A stretch of 62,543 nt of DNA from an uncultured Lachnospiraceae bacterium (GCA_947174015.1 CAMWHJ010000012.1:1-62543); one strand, 5' to 3'; positions 44,575-54,360 are shown, counted from the stretch's first letter. Notes: a model not told the origin generated them from the letters alone. Program-made: numbers and translations.

Positions 44575-45951
44575 TTACTTCCGATGCTCAATGGTGGAAA
44601 ATTCTCTGTGTTCACCTACAAACTTATATGCCGGACGGATAATTTTCCCTTTGTTTACCAATTCTTCCAGTCTATGTGCACTCCACCCGGAGATTCTGGC
44701 AATGGCAAACATTGGTGTGAACAATTCTCTTGGAATGCCCAGCATGGTATAAACAAGACCACTGTAAAAGTCCACATTTGCACATATGGGCTTAAAGAGT
44801 TTACGTCTTTTTGCTATCAGCTTTCCTGAAATACGCTCCACCGTAGTATAAAGTTCAAATTCCTTCTGCATACCTGTTTCTTCAGAAAGTCTCTTGGCAT
44901 ATTTTTTCAGAATAACCTCTCGGGGATCCGAATTGGTGTAAACCGCATGACCCATACCATAGATAAGCCCTGCTTTGTCAAAGACCTCCTTATCAAGTAT
45001 TTTGATAAGATACTCTGTCAATGCTTCTTCATCCTGACAATCTCTGCAATGTTCCTTTAAATCATCAAACATCTGCATAACTTTCAAGTTAGCACCTCCA
45101 TGGCGGTGTCCCTTTAAGGAGGACATGGAGGCTGCCACTGCAGAATAGGTATCTGTGCCGGAACTGGTTACTACATGATTGGTAAAGGTGGAATTGTTTC
45201 CGCCACCATGCTCTGCATGAAGTACCAATGCAATGTCTAAAACCTTTGCCTCTAATTTAGTGAACTTTCCATCCTTACGAAGCATATAAAGGATGTTTTC
45301 TGCTGTGGAATATTCTGTTTTTGGCGGACGGACTACCAACGTTTTGTCTAGTTGAAAATGGCGATAAGCATAGTAAGAATACACTGCCATCATGGGCAGC
45401 TTGGCAATAAGCTGCAGTGACTGACGCAGTACATTTGGTACATCAATGCTATCCGGATTAGCATCATAGGAATATAAAAGTACAATACATTTCTGCAGAG
45501 CATTCATTAGATTGGCAGGTGGTGCTTTCATAATAACATCACGCACAAACTGTCCTGACAATTCTCTTAAACTTCCCAAAATATTTACAAAGCTGTCAAA
45601 TTCCTCTTTGCTTGGCAGTCTGCCAAAGAGCAAAAGATAGGTAGCCTCCTCAAAGTAAAAACATTCCCTGGAACCGCCCTGAATCAGATCCTGTACATTA
45701 ATTCCCTGAAAATACAATTCTCCATCCACAGGCTGCATTTCTCCATCCACTATTTTGGTGGCAACCACATCGGAAACCTCCGTCAAACCAGTCAGTACTC
45801 CTTTTCCATTGGAATCCCGCAGCCCCCGCTTCACATCAAATTTTGAATACAAATCCTGATTAATCTCTCCAGAACGCATACAGTGTTCCACCAGATTATT
45901 AAATTGCAGATCTAATTCTTCTCCTAATTCCATCATTGTGTGTCTTTCCAT
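44575..45951 (-). CDS. gltA: Citrate synthase
   Basis: 458 aa from ATG 45951 (AGAAAGGAATGATAT before it); the ATG at 45990 has no ribosome site. Catalytic His and binding residues are seen in LVLHAEHGGGNNSTFTNHVV and GMGHAVYTNSDPREVILKK, with SSLKGHRHGGANLKVM between. Condenses acetyl-CoA and oxaloacetate to citrate; in this kind of anaerobe it feeds glutamate synthesis through a partial TCA branch. It has its own promoter with a hairpin in the leader (46066-46106). Confidence 0.92.
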   Translation of the reverse strand: MERHTMMELGEELDLQFNNLVEHCMRSGEINQDLYSKFDVKRGLRDSNGKGVLTGLTEVSDVVATKIVDGEMQPVDGELYFQGINVQDLIQGGSRECFYFEEATYLLLFGRLPSKEEFDSFVNILGSLRELSGQFVRDVIMKAPPANLMNALQKCIVLLYSYDANPDSIDVPNVLRQSLQLIAKLPMMAVYSYYAYRHFQLDKTLVVRPPKTEYSTAENILYMLRKDGKFTKLEAKVLDIALVLHAEHGGGNNSTFTNHVVTSSGTDTYSAVAASMSSLKGHRHGGANLKVMQMFDDLKEHCRDCQDEEALTEYLIKILDKEVFDKAGLIYGMGHAVYTNSDPREVILKKYAKRLSEETGMQKEFELYTTVERISGKLIAKRRKLFKPICANVDFYSGLVYTMLGIPRELFTPMFAIARISGWSAHRLEELVNKGKIIRPAYKFVGEHREFSTIEHRK

Positions 45952-46065
45952 ATATATCATTCCTTTCTGTCCCACATTCTTGTCTTTCATAAGAAGGTAA
46001 TATTCAACAAAAATACTGTGCTGAACATCCGCAGAAAAACAGCTTTCTCATTCTTATGGATATGC

Positions 46066-46106
46066 AAAAAGCACTGACTCCGATTTCCTCCTCGAATCAG
46101 TGCTTT
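46066..46106 (-). terminator. Hairpin in citrate synthase leader (possible attenuator)
   Basis: Minus strand: AAAGCACTGA, a 19-base loop containing CGAGGAGGAAATCGG, then TCAGTGCTTTTTG. It lies only about 10 bases after the predicted transcript start and 115 bases before the gene, so it may stop transcription early or act as a small RNA. Confidence 0.55.
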
Positions 46107-46122
46107 ATATACTAACGGATTT

Positions 46123-46151
46123 ATTATACATCCTTTTTTACAAAAATGCAA
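46123..46151 (-). promoter_or_regulatory. Promoter of citrate synthase
   Basis: TTGCAT (46151-46146) and TATAAT (46128-46123) on the minus strand, 17-base spacer. Confidence 0.7.
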
Positions 46152-46187
46152 GTTGTAGTTTTTTCATTTTTCATTTCTGTTTACTTT

Positions 46188-46218
46188 GTAACTATTCAGT
46201 ACCCTCATAGTTGCGAGC
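46188..46218. repeat. Palindromic intergenic repeat, half copy
   Basis: GTAACTATTCAGTACC followed by CTCATAGTTGCGAGC, matching the right part of the copy at 31580-31712 in reverse. It lies between divergent gltA and the ABC exporter gene. Confidence 0.55.
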
Positions 46219-46327
46219 AAAAATCCATGCAGCATCACCTTGCAAACTTACATTTTTTGTTGGATTCTCAAAAAATTCTCAAATTTATAAACAGCTTGCT
46301 TTAAAAACTTAAATTTTTATAAATCGC

Positions 46328-46356
46328 TTGCTTTGGAAACCTTACTCCCTTATAAT
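46328..46356 (+). promoter_or_regulatory. Promoter of the fused ABC exporter
   Basis: TTGCTT and TATAAT with a 17-base spacer, 35 bases before the ATG. Confidence 0.65.
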
Positions 46357-46390
46357 TAGCAAGGAAAAATCTGTAAGGAGGAAACATTTC

Positions 46391-49300
46391 ATGCTAGAAT
46401 TAAAGAACATAAAAAAAGATTATCTGGCAGGGGAAAATACAGTTTATGCCCTAAAGGGTATCAACCTGAAATTCCGTGCCAGTGAATTTGTATCAATTCT
46501 CGGACCATCCGGCTGTGGTAAAACCACCCTGCTGAATATTATCGGCGGCTTGGATCAATACACCAAAGGCGATTTGATCATCAATGGCAAGTCCACTAAG
46601 GATTTCAAGGACAGAGATTGGGATACATACCGCAACCATTCCATTGGCTTTGTGTTTCAAAGCTACAACCTGATTCCTCATCAGAGCGTACTGCAAAACG
46701 TGGAACTGGCATTGACCATTTCCGGTGTCTCCAAATCAGAACGACGGGAACGTGCCAAAAAGGCATTAGAAGAAGTGGGTCTTGGCAGCCAGCTTGCCAA
46801 ACGCCCCAGCGAAATGTCCGGCGGTCAAATGCAGCGTGTTGCCATTGCCAGAGCTCTGGTAAACAATCCAGATATCATTCTGGCAGACGAACCTACTGGT
46901 GCTCTGGATACAGAAACCAGCGTACAGGTGATGGAACTGTTAAAGAAAATTTCCAAAGACCGTCTGATTGTAATGGTAACCCACAACCCGGAGCTGGCGG
47001 AAAAATACTCTTCCCGCATTATTCGTATGTTAGACGGAACCATCCGGGATGATTCTGCCCCTTTAAGTGAAGAAGAGATAAGTGCAGAAAAGTTAAAGGA
47101 TCAAGAAGCACTGGAGGCTTCGAAAAAAGGGAAAAAGAAGAAAAAGCCCTCCATGTCCTTTTTCACAGCCTTTTCCCTTTCTCTGAAAAACCTCTTTACC
47201 AAGAAAGGGCGTACCACCCTCACTGCTTTTGCGGGAAGTATCGGTATTATCGGTATCTCTCTGGTACTGGCAATCTCTCAGGGCTTATCCGGTTACATCG
47301 ACATGATTCAGGAGAATGCACTTTCCTCCTATCCCTTGTCCATTCAGGCCCAAAGCCAAGATTTATCCTCGCTTATGGAAACTTTTATGAGCATCAGCAA
47401 GGATGAATGCACCCATGAAACAGATGCCGTTTATCAGAAATCTGCCATCTATGACATTGTAAATGCTTTAAACAATGTGGAAGTCACTGAGAATGATTTA
47501 AAATCCTTTAAATCATTTTTAGATAAGGAATGTGCCAAAAAAAAAGAAGAAAAAACTCTTGCGGCTGCCATAAACGGTATTCATTATTCTTATGATTTGG
47601 ATCTACAAATCTATACAAAAAATGTGGATGGCAACATTATTAAATCGGACACCATGGAATTGATGCAGAATTTGCTTTCCAATTATATGGGAACCGATAT
47701 GTCTGCCATGACCAATATGAGCGGATCCTCTATGATGGGCGGTTCTTCCATGGGCGGCATGGCCTCCTCTCTGTGGCAGGAATTGCTGTCCGGTGACAAT
47801 GGTTCGAAAATTAATGACCTGTTGAAAAATCAGTATGAGGTAGTCTATGGTGCATGGCCAAACAGCTATGATGAAATCGTACTGGTGTTAGATAAAAATA
47901 ACGAATTAGATGATTTGACACTCTATGCTTTAGGGCTGGAATCTGAAGACGACATGAATGCTCTTATGGATGCTGCTTACAACGGTGGTGAATTAGAAAC
48001 CAAAAGCAATCAATGGAGCTATGAAGAAATCTGTGATATGGAGTTCCGAACGGTTTTGAATTCTGACTGTTTCAGCTATGATGAACATACAGGACTTTAC
48101 AATGACTTAAGGGAAACAGATGCCGGTCTGCAATATTTGTATGACAACGGCTTAACTCTTAAGGTATCCGGTATTATTAAGCCAATGGAGGATTCAGAAA
48201 CCACCATGCTTACCGGTTCCATCGGCTACACCAAGGACTTAACGGAATATGTGGTGGAAAATTCCAACAAATCTGATGTCATTGATGCACAGTTGAAGGA
48301 TGCCCACACAGATATTTTAACCGGGCTTCCCTTTAAGGAAAACACCGGAGACTTAACCGAGGAAAAGAAACAGACCGCTTTGTTGGAATATATTGACGGC
48401 TTAGACGAAACAAAAAAAGCAGCACTGTATATTGATATTTGCAGCGTACCCGATGAAGACGAGTTAAATTCCAATGCTGCTCAGACCATGGCTGCTATGT
48501 CCAGAGAGGAAATGGAGACCAATGTAAGTCAGGCACTCATTCAGCAAATGGGTATGGGGGAAGATGATGTGAATTCTTATATTGCATCCATGAGCGATGA
48601 TGAAATAAAAGAAATTTTCACCAACATGCTTTTGGAACAGATGAAGCTTCAATATGCCCAGCAGGTAAAGCAGCAGCTTTCTGCCATGAGTACCGCTGAG
48701 CTTTCCGGTGCTTTGGATGCTGCAAAGGGAGGCTATACCACGAAGCAATGTGCTGTTTATTATGATAATGTAATGGAATTTTCCCAGAATACCTATGATG
48801 GGAATCTTCAGGAAATGGGTTATGTGGACTTAGATGACCCGTCTGCCATTAATATCTATGCCTCTTCCTTTGAAAACAAAGAGGTCATTGAGGATTCCAT
48901 TGCGGAATACAACAAGGGTGTGGAAGAAAATTCTGAAATTAAATATACGGACTATGTGGGAATTATGATGAGCTCTGTCAGCTCTATCATTAATGCTATT
49001 ACCTATATCCTGATTGCCTTTGTGGCCATCTCCCTGATTGTATCTTCCATTATGATTGGTGTCATCACTTTAATCTCTGTTCAGGAGAGAACCAAGGAAA
49101 TCGGTATTTTGCGAGCCATCGGAGCATCCAAGCATGACGTATCCAGCATGTTTAATGCAGAAACGGTAATTATCGGCTTTTGTGCCGGACTGCTGGGAGT
49201 ACTGGTTACCTATGCACTTTGCATTCCTATTAACAGTGTGATTCACTCTGTGACAGGAATCAACTCCTTAAACGCAGTCCTTCCAATTCCGGCTGCTGTT

Positions 49301-49402
49301 ATCTTAGTATTAATCAGTGTCATTCTCACATTGATTTCCGGATTGATTCCTTCTAAGAGTGCAGCAAAGAAAGACCCTGTTGTGGCACTTCGTACGGAGT
49401 AA
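46391..49402 (+). CDS. Fused ABC ATPase-FtsX permease (MacB-like)
   Basis: 1003 aa from ATG 46391 (TAAGGAGGAAACATTTC). ATPase part 1-~235: Walker A GPSGCGKTT, signature MSGGQMQR, Walker B ILADEPTGALD. A lysine-rich linker (KKGKKKKKPS) leads to TM1 (AGSIGIIGISLVLAISQG), then a very large outside domain of about 530 residues and three C-terminal spans with the FtsX motif ERTKEIGILRAIGASKHDV. The outside domain has a Met/Ser/Gly-rich stretch (SGSSMMGGSSMGGMASS) and many acidic residues. ATPase and permease are separate genes in most Gram-positives, so the fusion is notable. Role inferred as exporter or mechanical lipoprotein/peptide transmitter. Confidence 0.88.
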   Translation: MLELKNIKKDYLAGENTVYALKGINLKFRASEFVSILGPSGCGKTTLLNIIGGLDQYTKGDLIINGKSTKDFKDRDWDTYRNHSIGFVFQSYNLIPHQSVLQNVELALTISGVSKSERRERAKKALEEVGLGSQLAKRPSEMSGGQMQRVAIARALVNNPDIILADEPTGALDTETSVQVMELLKKISKDRLIVMVTHNPELAEKYSSRIIRMLDGTIRDDSAPLSEEEISAEKLKDQEALEASKKGKKKKKPSMSFFTAFSLSLKNLFTKKGRTTLTAFAGSIGIIGISLVLAISQGLSGYIDMIQENALSSYPLSIQAQSQDLSSLMETFMSISKDECTHETDAVYQKSAIYDIVNALNNVEVTENDLKSFKSFLDKECAKKKEEKTLAAAINGIHYSYDLDLQIYTKNVDGNIIKSDTMELMQNLLSNYMGTDMSAMTNMSGSSMMGGSSMGGMASSLWQELLSGDNGSKINDLLKNQYEVVYGAWPNSYDEIVLVLDKNNELDDLTLYALGLESEDDMNALMDAAYNGGELETKSNQWSYEEICDMEFRTVLNSDCFSYDEHTGLYNDLRETDAGLQYLYDNGLTLKVSGIIKPMEDSETTMLTGSIGYTKDLTEYVVENSNKSDVIDAQLKDAHTDILTGLPFKENTGDLTEEKKQTALLEYIDGLDETKKAALYIDICSVPDEDELNSNAAQTMAAMSREEMETNVSQALIQQMGMGEDDVNSYIASMSDDEIKEIFTNMLLEQMKLQYAQQVKQQLSAMSTAELSGALDAAKGGYTTKQCAVYYDNVMEFSQNTYDGNLQEMGYVDLDDPSAINIYASSFENKEVIEDSIAEYNKGVEENSEIKYTDYVGIMMSSVSSIINAITYILIAFVAISLIVSSIMIGVITLISVQERTKEIGILRAIGASKHDVSSMFNAETVIIGFCAGLLGVLVTYALCIPINSVIHSVTGINSLNAVLPIPAAVILVLISVILTLISGLIPSKSAAKKDPVVALRTE

Positions 49403-49466
49403 GTATCGGCAATTATTTCAGGATATATTTGTCTGTATTTGAACTCTATGGAAACTTATAATCAAC

Positions 49467-49512
49467 AAAAAACCTCTCCGGTTATGAGTATTTCTTAACC
49501 AGAGAGGTTTTT
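49467..49512. terminator. Bidirectional terminator
   Basis: AAAAAACCTCTC-C-GGTTA pairs with TAACC-A-GAGAGGTTTTT between the convergent ABC exporter and ptsI. Confidence 0.85.
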
Positions 49513-49514
49513 CA

Positions 49515-51182
49515 TTATGAATTAAGTCTTAGTTTTTTTTCGGCTGTCTCATAGGTTGTCATATCCGTACTTCGAATTTTTTCTCTCAAAGGCAGCACTA
49601 AGGAGGGCGATACTGACAATTCGTCAATGCCCATGGCAAGAAACTGCTCTGTCAGTTCCAAATCTCCGCCCAATTCTCCGCAGATGCCAATCCATGCCCC
49701 ATGCTTGTGGGCATTGTCTGCTGCAAATTCTATCATGCGAAGCAGCGCCGGATGGTGTGTGTCACAGAAACTTTCCAGCTTTGGATTCTGGCGGTCAATG
49801 GCAAGGGTATACTGGGTCAAATCGTTGGTTCCCACGCTGAAAAAGTCCACCTCTTTTGCCAACATATCACTGACCATAACTGCTGCCGGGGTTTCAATCA
49901 TAATTCCAAGCTCCACATCCTCTTTCAAAGGCAGACCCTCTGCCTTCAATTCTTCCTTCACCTCAGATACCACTTGTTTGATTTTGTGAATCTCCTCCAA
50001 TGATATAATCATGGGAAACATAATACCTAAATTTCCATATACCGAAGCCCGATACAATGCCCGAAGCTGTGTCTTAAAGATTTCCGGTCTGGTAAGACAA
50101 ATACGAATGGCACGAAAGCCCAGTGCCGGATTCTCTTCCTTGTCTAAATGGAAATAATCGATCTGCTTATCTGCACCGATATCCAAGGTTCGAATAATTA
50201 CCTTTTTCCCTGCCATCTTCTCTAAAATCTGGCGATAAGTGCTAAACTGCGTTTCCTCACTGGGATAATCACTGCTCTCTAAGTACAAAAATTCACTGCG
50301 GAACAATCCAATGCCTCCGGCATCATTGGCAAGCACCTGACCTATATCGGACAGTCCGCCCACATTGGCAAAGACTTTGATTTTTTGACCATTTAAAGTA
50401 ACATTTTCCTTTCCCTTTAACTCCTTTAACAACTCTTTCCTATGTTCCTGTGCCTGCTGCTGTCTTCTCATTTCCTCCAGCATTTTCTGTTCCGGCTCAA
50501 TATAAATTGTCCCTGTGCTGCCGTCTACAATAGCTTCCTTTCCATTATACTCTGCCAATAGCTCTTCTCCCAAGCCGATCACTGCCGGCAGATTCATGGT
50601 ACGGGCTAAAATTGCCGTATGAGAATTAGAGGAACCAAACTTGGTACAAAACGCCAGCACTTTGGATTTATCCATCTGTACCGTTTCCGATGGTGCTAAA
50701 TCATCTGCACATATAATATGCTTTTCTTCGGTCTGGCTCTGCTCTTCCTGAGACTGCTGCAGATTTCTCATGATGCGATTGGAAATATCCCGAATATCTG
50801 CCGCCCGCTCCCGCATATATTCATCCTCCATGGCTGCAAACATATCTGCAAAATTGTCGGAGGTAACTGCCACCGCATACTCTGCATTGAGACATTGACT
50901 GTGGATTATATTATCCACAGAGTCATTGTAATCCGGGTCATCCATCAATGCCTGATGAATGGCAAATATCTGTGCACTGGATTCTCCCACTTCTTTCACT
51001 GCCTTCTCATACAAACTTTGAAGTTGTTCTTTCGATATCTCCTTCGCTGTCTCAAACCGTTCCATTTCTTTTTGGGTATTCTCAATTCGAGTTCTCTTTA
51101 CGCTGATTTCATCCCGTTTGACAAATGCAAGCTTCCCTATGGCTATCCCCCCAGATACACCTTTTCCCTTTAGTTCAACCAT
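49515..51182 (-). CDS. ptsI: PTS enzyme I
   Basis: 555 aa, start behind ATGGAGGAGTATGT. Phosphorylated His188 in SSNSHTAILARTMNLPAVIG; PEP-binding blocks LFRSEFLYLES, PMIISLEEI and SVGTNDLTQYTLAIDR; active Cys in GICGELGGD. It takes phosphate from PEP and passes it to HPr. Last gene of the fruR-fruK-fruA-ptsH-ptsI operon, 15 bases after ptsH. The general enzyme and HPr being tied to fructose genes suggests fructose-type sugars drive PTS expression here, or that a second ptsHI exists elsewhere. Confidence 0.93.
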   Translation of the reverse strand: MVELKGKGVSGGIAIGKLAFVKRDEISVKRTRIENTQKEMERFETAKEISKEQLQSLYEKAVKEVGESSAQIFAIHQALMDDPDYNDSVDNIIHSQCLNAEYAVAVTSDNFADMFAAMEDEYMRERAADIRDISNRIMRNLQQSQEEQSQTEEKHIICADDLAPSETVQMDKSKVLAFCTKFGSSNSHTAILARTMNLPAVIGLGEELLAEYNGKEAIVDGSTGTIYIEPEQKMLEEMRRQQQAQEHRKELLKELKGKENVTLNGQKIKVFANVGGLSDIGQVLANDAGGIGLFRSEFLYLESSDYPSEETQFSTYRQILEKMAGKKVIIRTLDIGADKQIDYFHLDKEENPALGFRAIRICLTRPEIFKTQLRALYRASVYGNLGIMFPMIISLEEIHKIKQVVSEVKEELKAEGLPLKEDVELGIMIETPAAVMVSDMLAKEVDFFSVGTNDLTQYTLAIDRQNPKLESFCDTHHPALLRMIEFAADNAHKHGAWIGICGELGGDLELTEQFLAMGIDELSVSPSLVLPLREKIRSTDMTTYETAEKKLRLNS

Positions 51183-51197
51183 ACATACTCCTCCATT

Positions 51198-51464
51198 TTA
51201 TTCTCCAAATCCACTCTCAAACATAGCAACCGCCTCATCCAACACTGCCTGTTCCTCTGCTCCGTCACACACAATTTCTACGGTGCTGCCGCACTTAATT
51301 CCTGCGGACATAATCTGCATCACTGCCTTACCATTTATACTTTTACCATTCACATTTAGTTTTACATCACATTCCTTGTGCTTGTTCATTGCCTGTGCCA
51401 GCACACCTGCAGGTCTCATGTGAAGTCCCTGTGCATTAATTACCTCTACTGTTTTTGCTACCAT
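51198..51464 (-). CDS. ptsH: HPr phosphocarrier lacking the regulatory serine
   Basis: 88 aa from ATG 51464 (GGAGACGATGATT before it); this start puts the active histidine exactly at position 15 (AQGLHMRPAGVL). The usual Gram-positive Ser46 region reads NGKAVMQIMSAG, so alanine (residue 47) stands where HPr kinase would phosphorylate serine. The protein should still carry phosphate from enzyme I to the fructose EIIA domain but could not act in CcpA-dependent catabolite repression. Confidence 0.9.
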   Translation of the reverse strand: MVAKTVEVINAQGLHMRPAGVLAQAMNKHKECDVKLNVNGKSINGKAVMQIMSAGIKCGSTVEIVCDGAEEQAVLDEAVAMFESGFGE

Positions 51465-51484
51465 AATCATCGTCTCCTTTTCTA

Positions 51485-53392
51485 TTATTCCTCTACCTTT
51501 TTCTTCAACAGTGCCAGCATAAACATGCCCACCAAAGAACCAATCACCAGTGCCAAAATATAAAACATCCGATTTCCTATTACCGGAAATACAAAGACTC
51601 CTCCATGGGGTGCCATTAAGGTACAGTTAAATGCCATAGATAAACCGCCGGCGGTTGCCGCCCCTATAAGACAGGATGGAATCACACGGATAGGGTCTGC
51701 TGCCGCATAAGGAATGGCACCTTCTGTAATAAAGCTTAATCCCATAATATAATTCACCAATCCATTCTTCCTTTCCTCCTCTGTCCAACGGTTCTTAAAG
51801 AATGTGGTGGACAAAGCAATGGAAATCGGAGGAACCATACCGCCAATCATAACTGCCGCCATAATATCATAGCTGCCGGAGGCGATTGCCGCCACACCAA
51901 ACACATAGGCTGCTTTGTTAAAAGGACCTCCCATGTCAATGGACATCATTCCTCCAAGAACACATCCAAGAACAATCTTGCTACTGCTGCCCATGGAACT
52001 TAAGAAATTGGACAAACCTGTGTTTATCATTCCCATAAAAGGATTTACTGCACACATCACAATGGCAATCACCAAAAGTCCTGCCAGCGGATAAATCAAT
52101 ACTGGCTTAATGCCCTCCAATGCCTTCGGTAGCTTATCACATAACTTTTCTATGCCCAGCATCAGAAAACCTCCTGCAAAACCTGCCAGCAGTGCTCCCA
52201 AAAAGCCCGAGGGTACATCACCGCCCACATTGGTAAAAGTAGAACCAAGAGTTGCCAGATATCCCCCCACCAGACCTACTAAGAAGCCCGGACGGTCTGC
52301 AATACTCATACCAATATATGCTGCCAAAACGGGTACCATGAAATTAAATGCATAACCACCAATGTTTTTGAAAAAGGCTGCCAGTGTGGTGTAAGTACCA
52401 AAGGTGCTGTCCTGAGGTGCTCCCGCAACGGTGTCAATTAAAAATGCCAGTGCAATAAAGATACCTCCAGCCACTGTAAAGGGCAGCATATTAGACACAC
52501 CATTCATTAAATGCTTATATATCTTACGTCCAAAGGTTTCCTCATCTGTTTCTTCTTCTGCTGCTCCTGCACCCTCATGCTGATAGATCCCTGCCTTACC
52601 TTCCACAATCTTCTGTATCAGTTCCTCCGGTTTTTTAATCCCATCTGACACCTTGGTGGTGAGTACTTTTTTTCCGGAAAATCTCGCCATTTCCACTGTT
52701 TTATCTGCTGCCACAATAATACCGTCACACTGTTCAATTTCCTTTTTGGTAAGTACATTTTTGGCTCCGCCGGAGCCATTTGTCTCCACCTTAATGGAAA
52801 TACCCAGCTTCTTACCTGCCTTTTCTAATGCCTCCGCTGCCATGTATGTGTGAGCAATACCGGTAGGACAGGCAGTGACTGCCAAGACTTGGTAACCCTC
52901 TTTATTTTCCTGCACAGCCTTTGGCTCTGCTGGGAATTTCTCCTGTTCCATAGTGTCAATAATTTTCAAAAATTCCTCTTTATTCTTTGCCTGCAAAAGC
53001 TTTGCCCGGAAATCTTCGTCCATGAGAATTGTCATCAACCGGGACAACACTTCCAAATGTACATCTCCATCATTGGGTGCCGCAATCATAAATAGCAAAT
53101 TGGAAGGTTCTCCATCCATGGCTTCATAGTCCACACCCTTAGGTACTGTCATGGCAGCCAAAGAGGGTTTTTTCACCGCCTCACTTTTTGCATGGGGAAT
53201 GGCAATCCCTTCACCCACCGCCGTGGAACTTAACTCTTCTCTTGCCAAGATTCCTTTCTTATAAGCTTCTTTATCAGTAATACTTCCACCTTTTATCTGC
53301 AGTTCAATTAATTGATTGATTGCATCTGTCTTATCTTTTGGTGCTGCATTTAGCTGAATACTGTTTTTACTTAATAAATCTACAATCCTCAT
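51485..53392 (-). CDS. fruA: PTS fructose transporter, EIIABC
   Basis: 635 aa with three domains in one chain. EIIA 1-~150, His67 in GIAIPHAKSEAV; EIIB ~168-270, Cys175 in LAVTACPTGIAHTYMAAEAL; EIIC ~290-630 with eight to ten membrane spans, ending in FPVIGNRMFYILALVIG. It imports fructose as fructose 1-phosphate, the substrate of the adjacent FruK. Twenty bases separate it from ptsH. Confidence 0.94.
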   Translation of the reverse strand: MRIVDLLSKNSIQLNAAPKDKTDAINQLIELQIKGGSITDKEAYKKGILAREELSSTAVGEGIAIPHAKSEAVKKPSLAAMTVPKGVDYEAMDGEPSNLLFMIAAPNDGDVHLEVLSRLMTILMDEDFRAKLLQAKNKEEFLKIIDTMEQEKFPAEPKAVQENKEGYQVLAVTACPTGIAHTYMAAEALEKAGKKLGISIKVETNGSGGAKNVLTKKEIEQCDGIIVAADKTVEMARFSGKKVLTTKVSDGIKKPEELIQKIVEGKAGIYQHEGAGAAEEETDEETFGRKIYKHLMNGVSNMLPFTVAGGIFIALAFLIDTVAGAPQDSTFGTYTTLAAFFKNIGGYAFNFMVPVLAAYIGMSIADRPGFLVGLVGGYLATLGSTFTNVGGDVPSGFLGALLAGFAGGFLMLGIEKLCDKLPKALEGIKPVLIYPLAGLLVIAIVMCAVNPFMGMINTGLSNFLSSMGSSSKIVLGCVLGGMMSIDMGGPFNKAAYVFGVAAIASGSYDIMAAVMIGGMVPPISIALSTTFFKNRWTEEERKNGLVNYIMGLSFITEGAIPYAAADPIRVIPSCLIGAATAGGLSMAFNCTLMAPHGGVFVFPVIGNRMFYILALVIGSLVGMFMLALLKKKVEE

Positions 53393-53431
53393 AAAAATCT
53401 ACTCCTTTCCTTACCTCTTTAAAAGAAGTCT

Positions 53432-53473
53432 GTAACTGTTCTGTAAACGCACAATTCTGTAATAAACAGTTAC
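53432..53473. repeat. Palindromic intergenic repeat, short copy
   Basis: GTAACTGTTCTG at the left and AAACAGTTAC at the right, between fruA and fruK and overlapping the last codons of fruK (stop at 53470). A repeat inside an operon junction may affect the balance between upstream and downstream genes. Confidence 0.65.
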
Positions 53474-54360
53474 AAAAGCCTCTCAATCACTTCTTTTGTG
53501 GCTAATCCCTCGGAAAATGCTGTTGCCCCGCCTGCGGCAGTTGCCAATTTTAAGGCATAGCCATAATCCTTTTTTTGACTGCCTGCCAAAAAGCCTGCCA
53601 CCATGGAATCTCCTGCTCCCACAGAATTTTTTACCTGACCTTTACATACACCTGCCACATGCACCTTCTGATTTTCGTCCACCAGCAATGCTCCATCCCC
53701 TGCCATGGACACTAACACATTTTTAGCTCCCATCTCCTGAAGCTTTTTGGCATATTTTTCAATATCATCTAAGCCTTGTAAATTTACCTGAAAGATTTCT
53801 GCCAACTCATGATGATTGGGCTTAATTAAAAAGGGATGATACTTTAATACATTTACCAAAAGCTCCTTTGTGGCATCCACCACAATCTGAATGTTACGTC
53901 CCTGCAGCTTTTCTAAAATCTGTTCATACATATTGGAGGGCAATGTGCTTGGAATACTGCCTGCCAGTACCAGCGTATCATTATCCTGAATCTCATTGAT
54001 ATACTCCATAAGCTTATCAATATCTGCCTGAGTGATTTCTGGACCCTGACCGTTTAGCTCTGTCTCCTCTCCTGCCTTTATTTTTACATTAATCCTGGAG
54101 GCTCCCTTTGCTAAATGTACAAAAGAACAATCGATTCCTTTTTCCTGTATCCCCTTTTCGATTGCCTCTCCTGTAAAGCCTGCCACAAAACCCAATGCCT
54201 TGGAGGAGAATCCCAGTTCCTTTAATACCTGTGATACATTAATGCCTTTTCCTCCAATATACATTTCCTCTTTGGTTGCCCTGTTCACTTCGCCCAGGCT
54301 TATGGTGTCTGTATGCACCACATAGTCTATGGCTGGATTGAATGTCACTGTATATATCAC
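53470..54360 (-). CDS. fruK: 1-phosphofructokinase
   Basis: 296 aa. Start MIYTVTFNPAIDYVVHTD and GGKGINVSQVLKELG are the PfkB-family substrate loops; VGAGDSMVAGFLAG near residue 247 holds the catalytic Asp and anion hole. Converts fructose 1-phosphate to fructose 1,6-bisphosphate with ATP. Second gene of the fructose operon. Confidence 0.94.
   Translation of the reverse strand: MIYTVTFNPAIDYVVHTDTISLGEVNRATKEEMYIGGKGINVSQVLKELGFSSKALGFVAGFTGEAIEKGIQEKGIDCSFVHLAKGASRINVKIKAGEETELNGQGPEITQADIDKLMEYINEIQDNDTLVLAGSIPSTLPSNMYEQILEKLQGRNIQIVVDATKELLVNVLKYHPFLIKPNHHELAEIFQVNLQGLDDIEKYAKKLQEMGAKNVLVSMAGDGALLVDENQKVHVAGVCKGQVKNSVGAGDSMVAGFLAGSQKKDYGYALKLATAAGGATAFSEGLATKEVIERLL

Noticed and set aside
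46066-46151. T-box or other amino-acid riboswitch before citrate synthase
   Set aside because: No T-box sequence or specifier stem; the leader is too short between promoter and hairpin.
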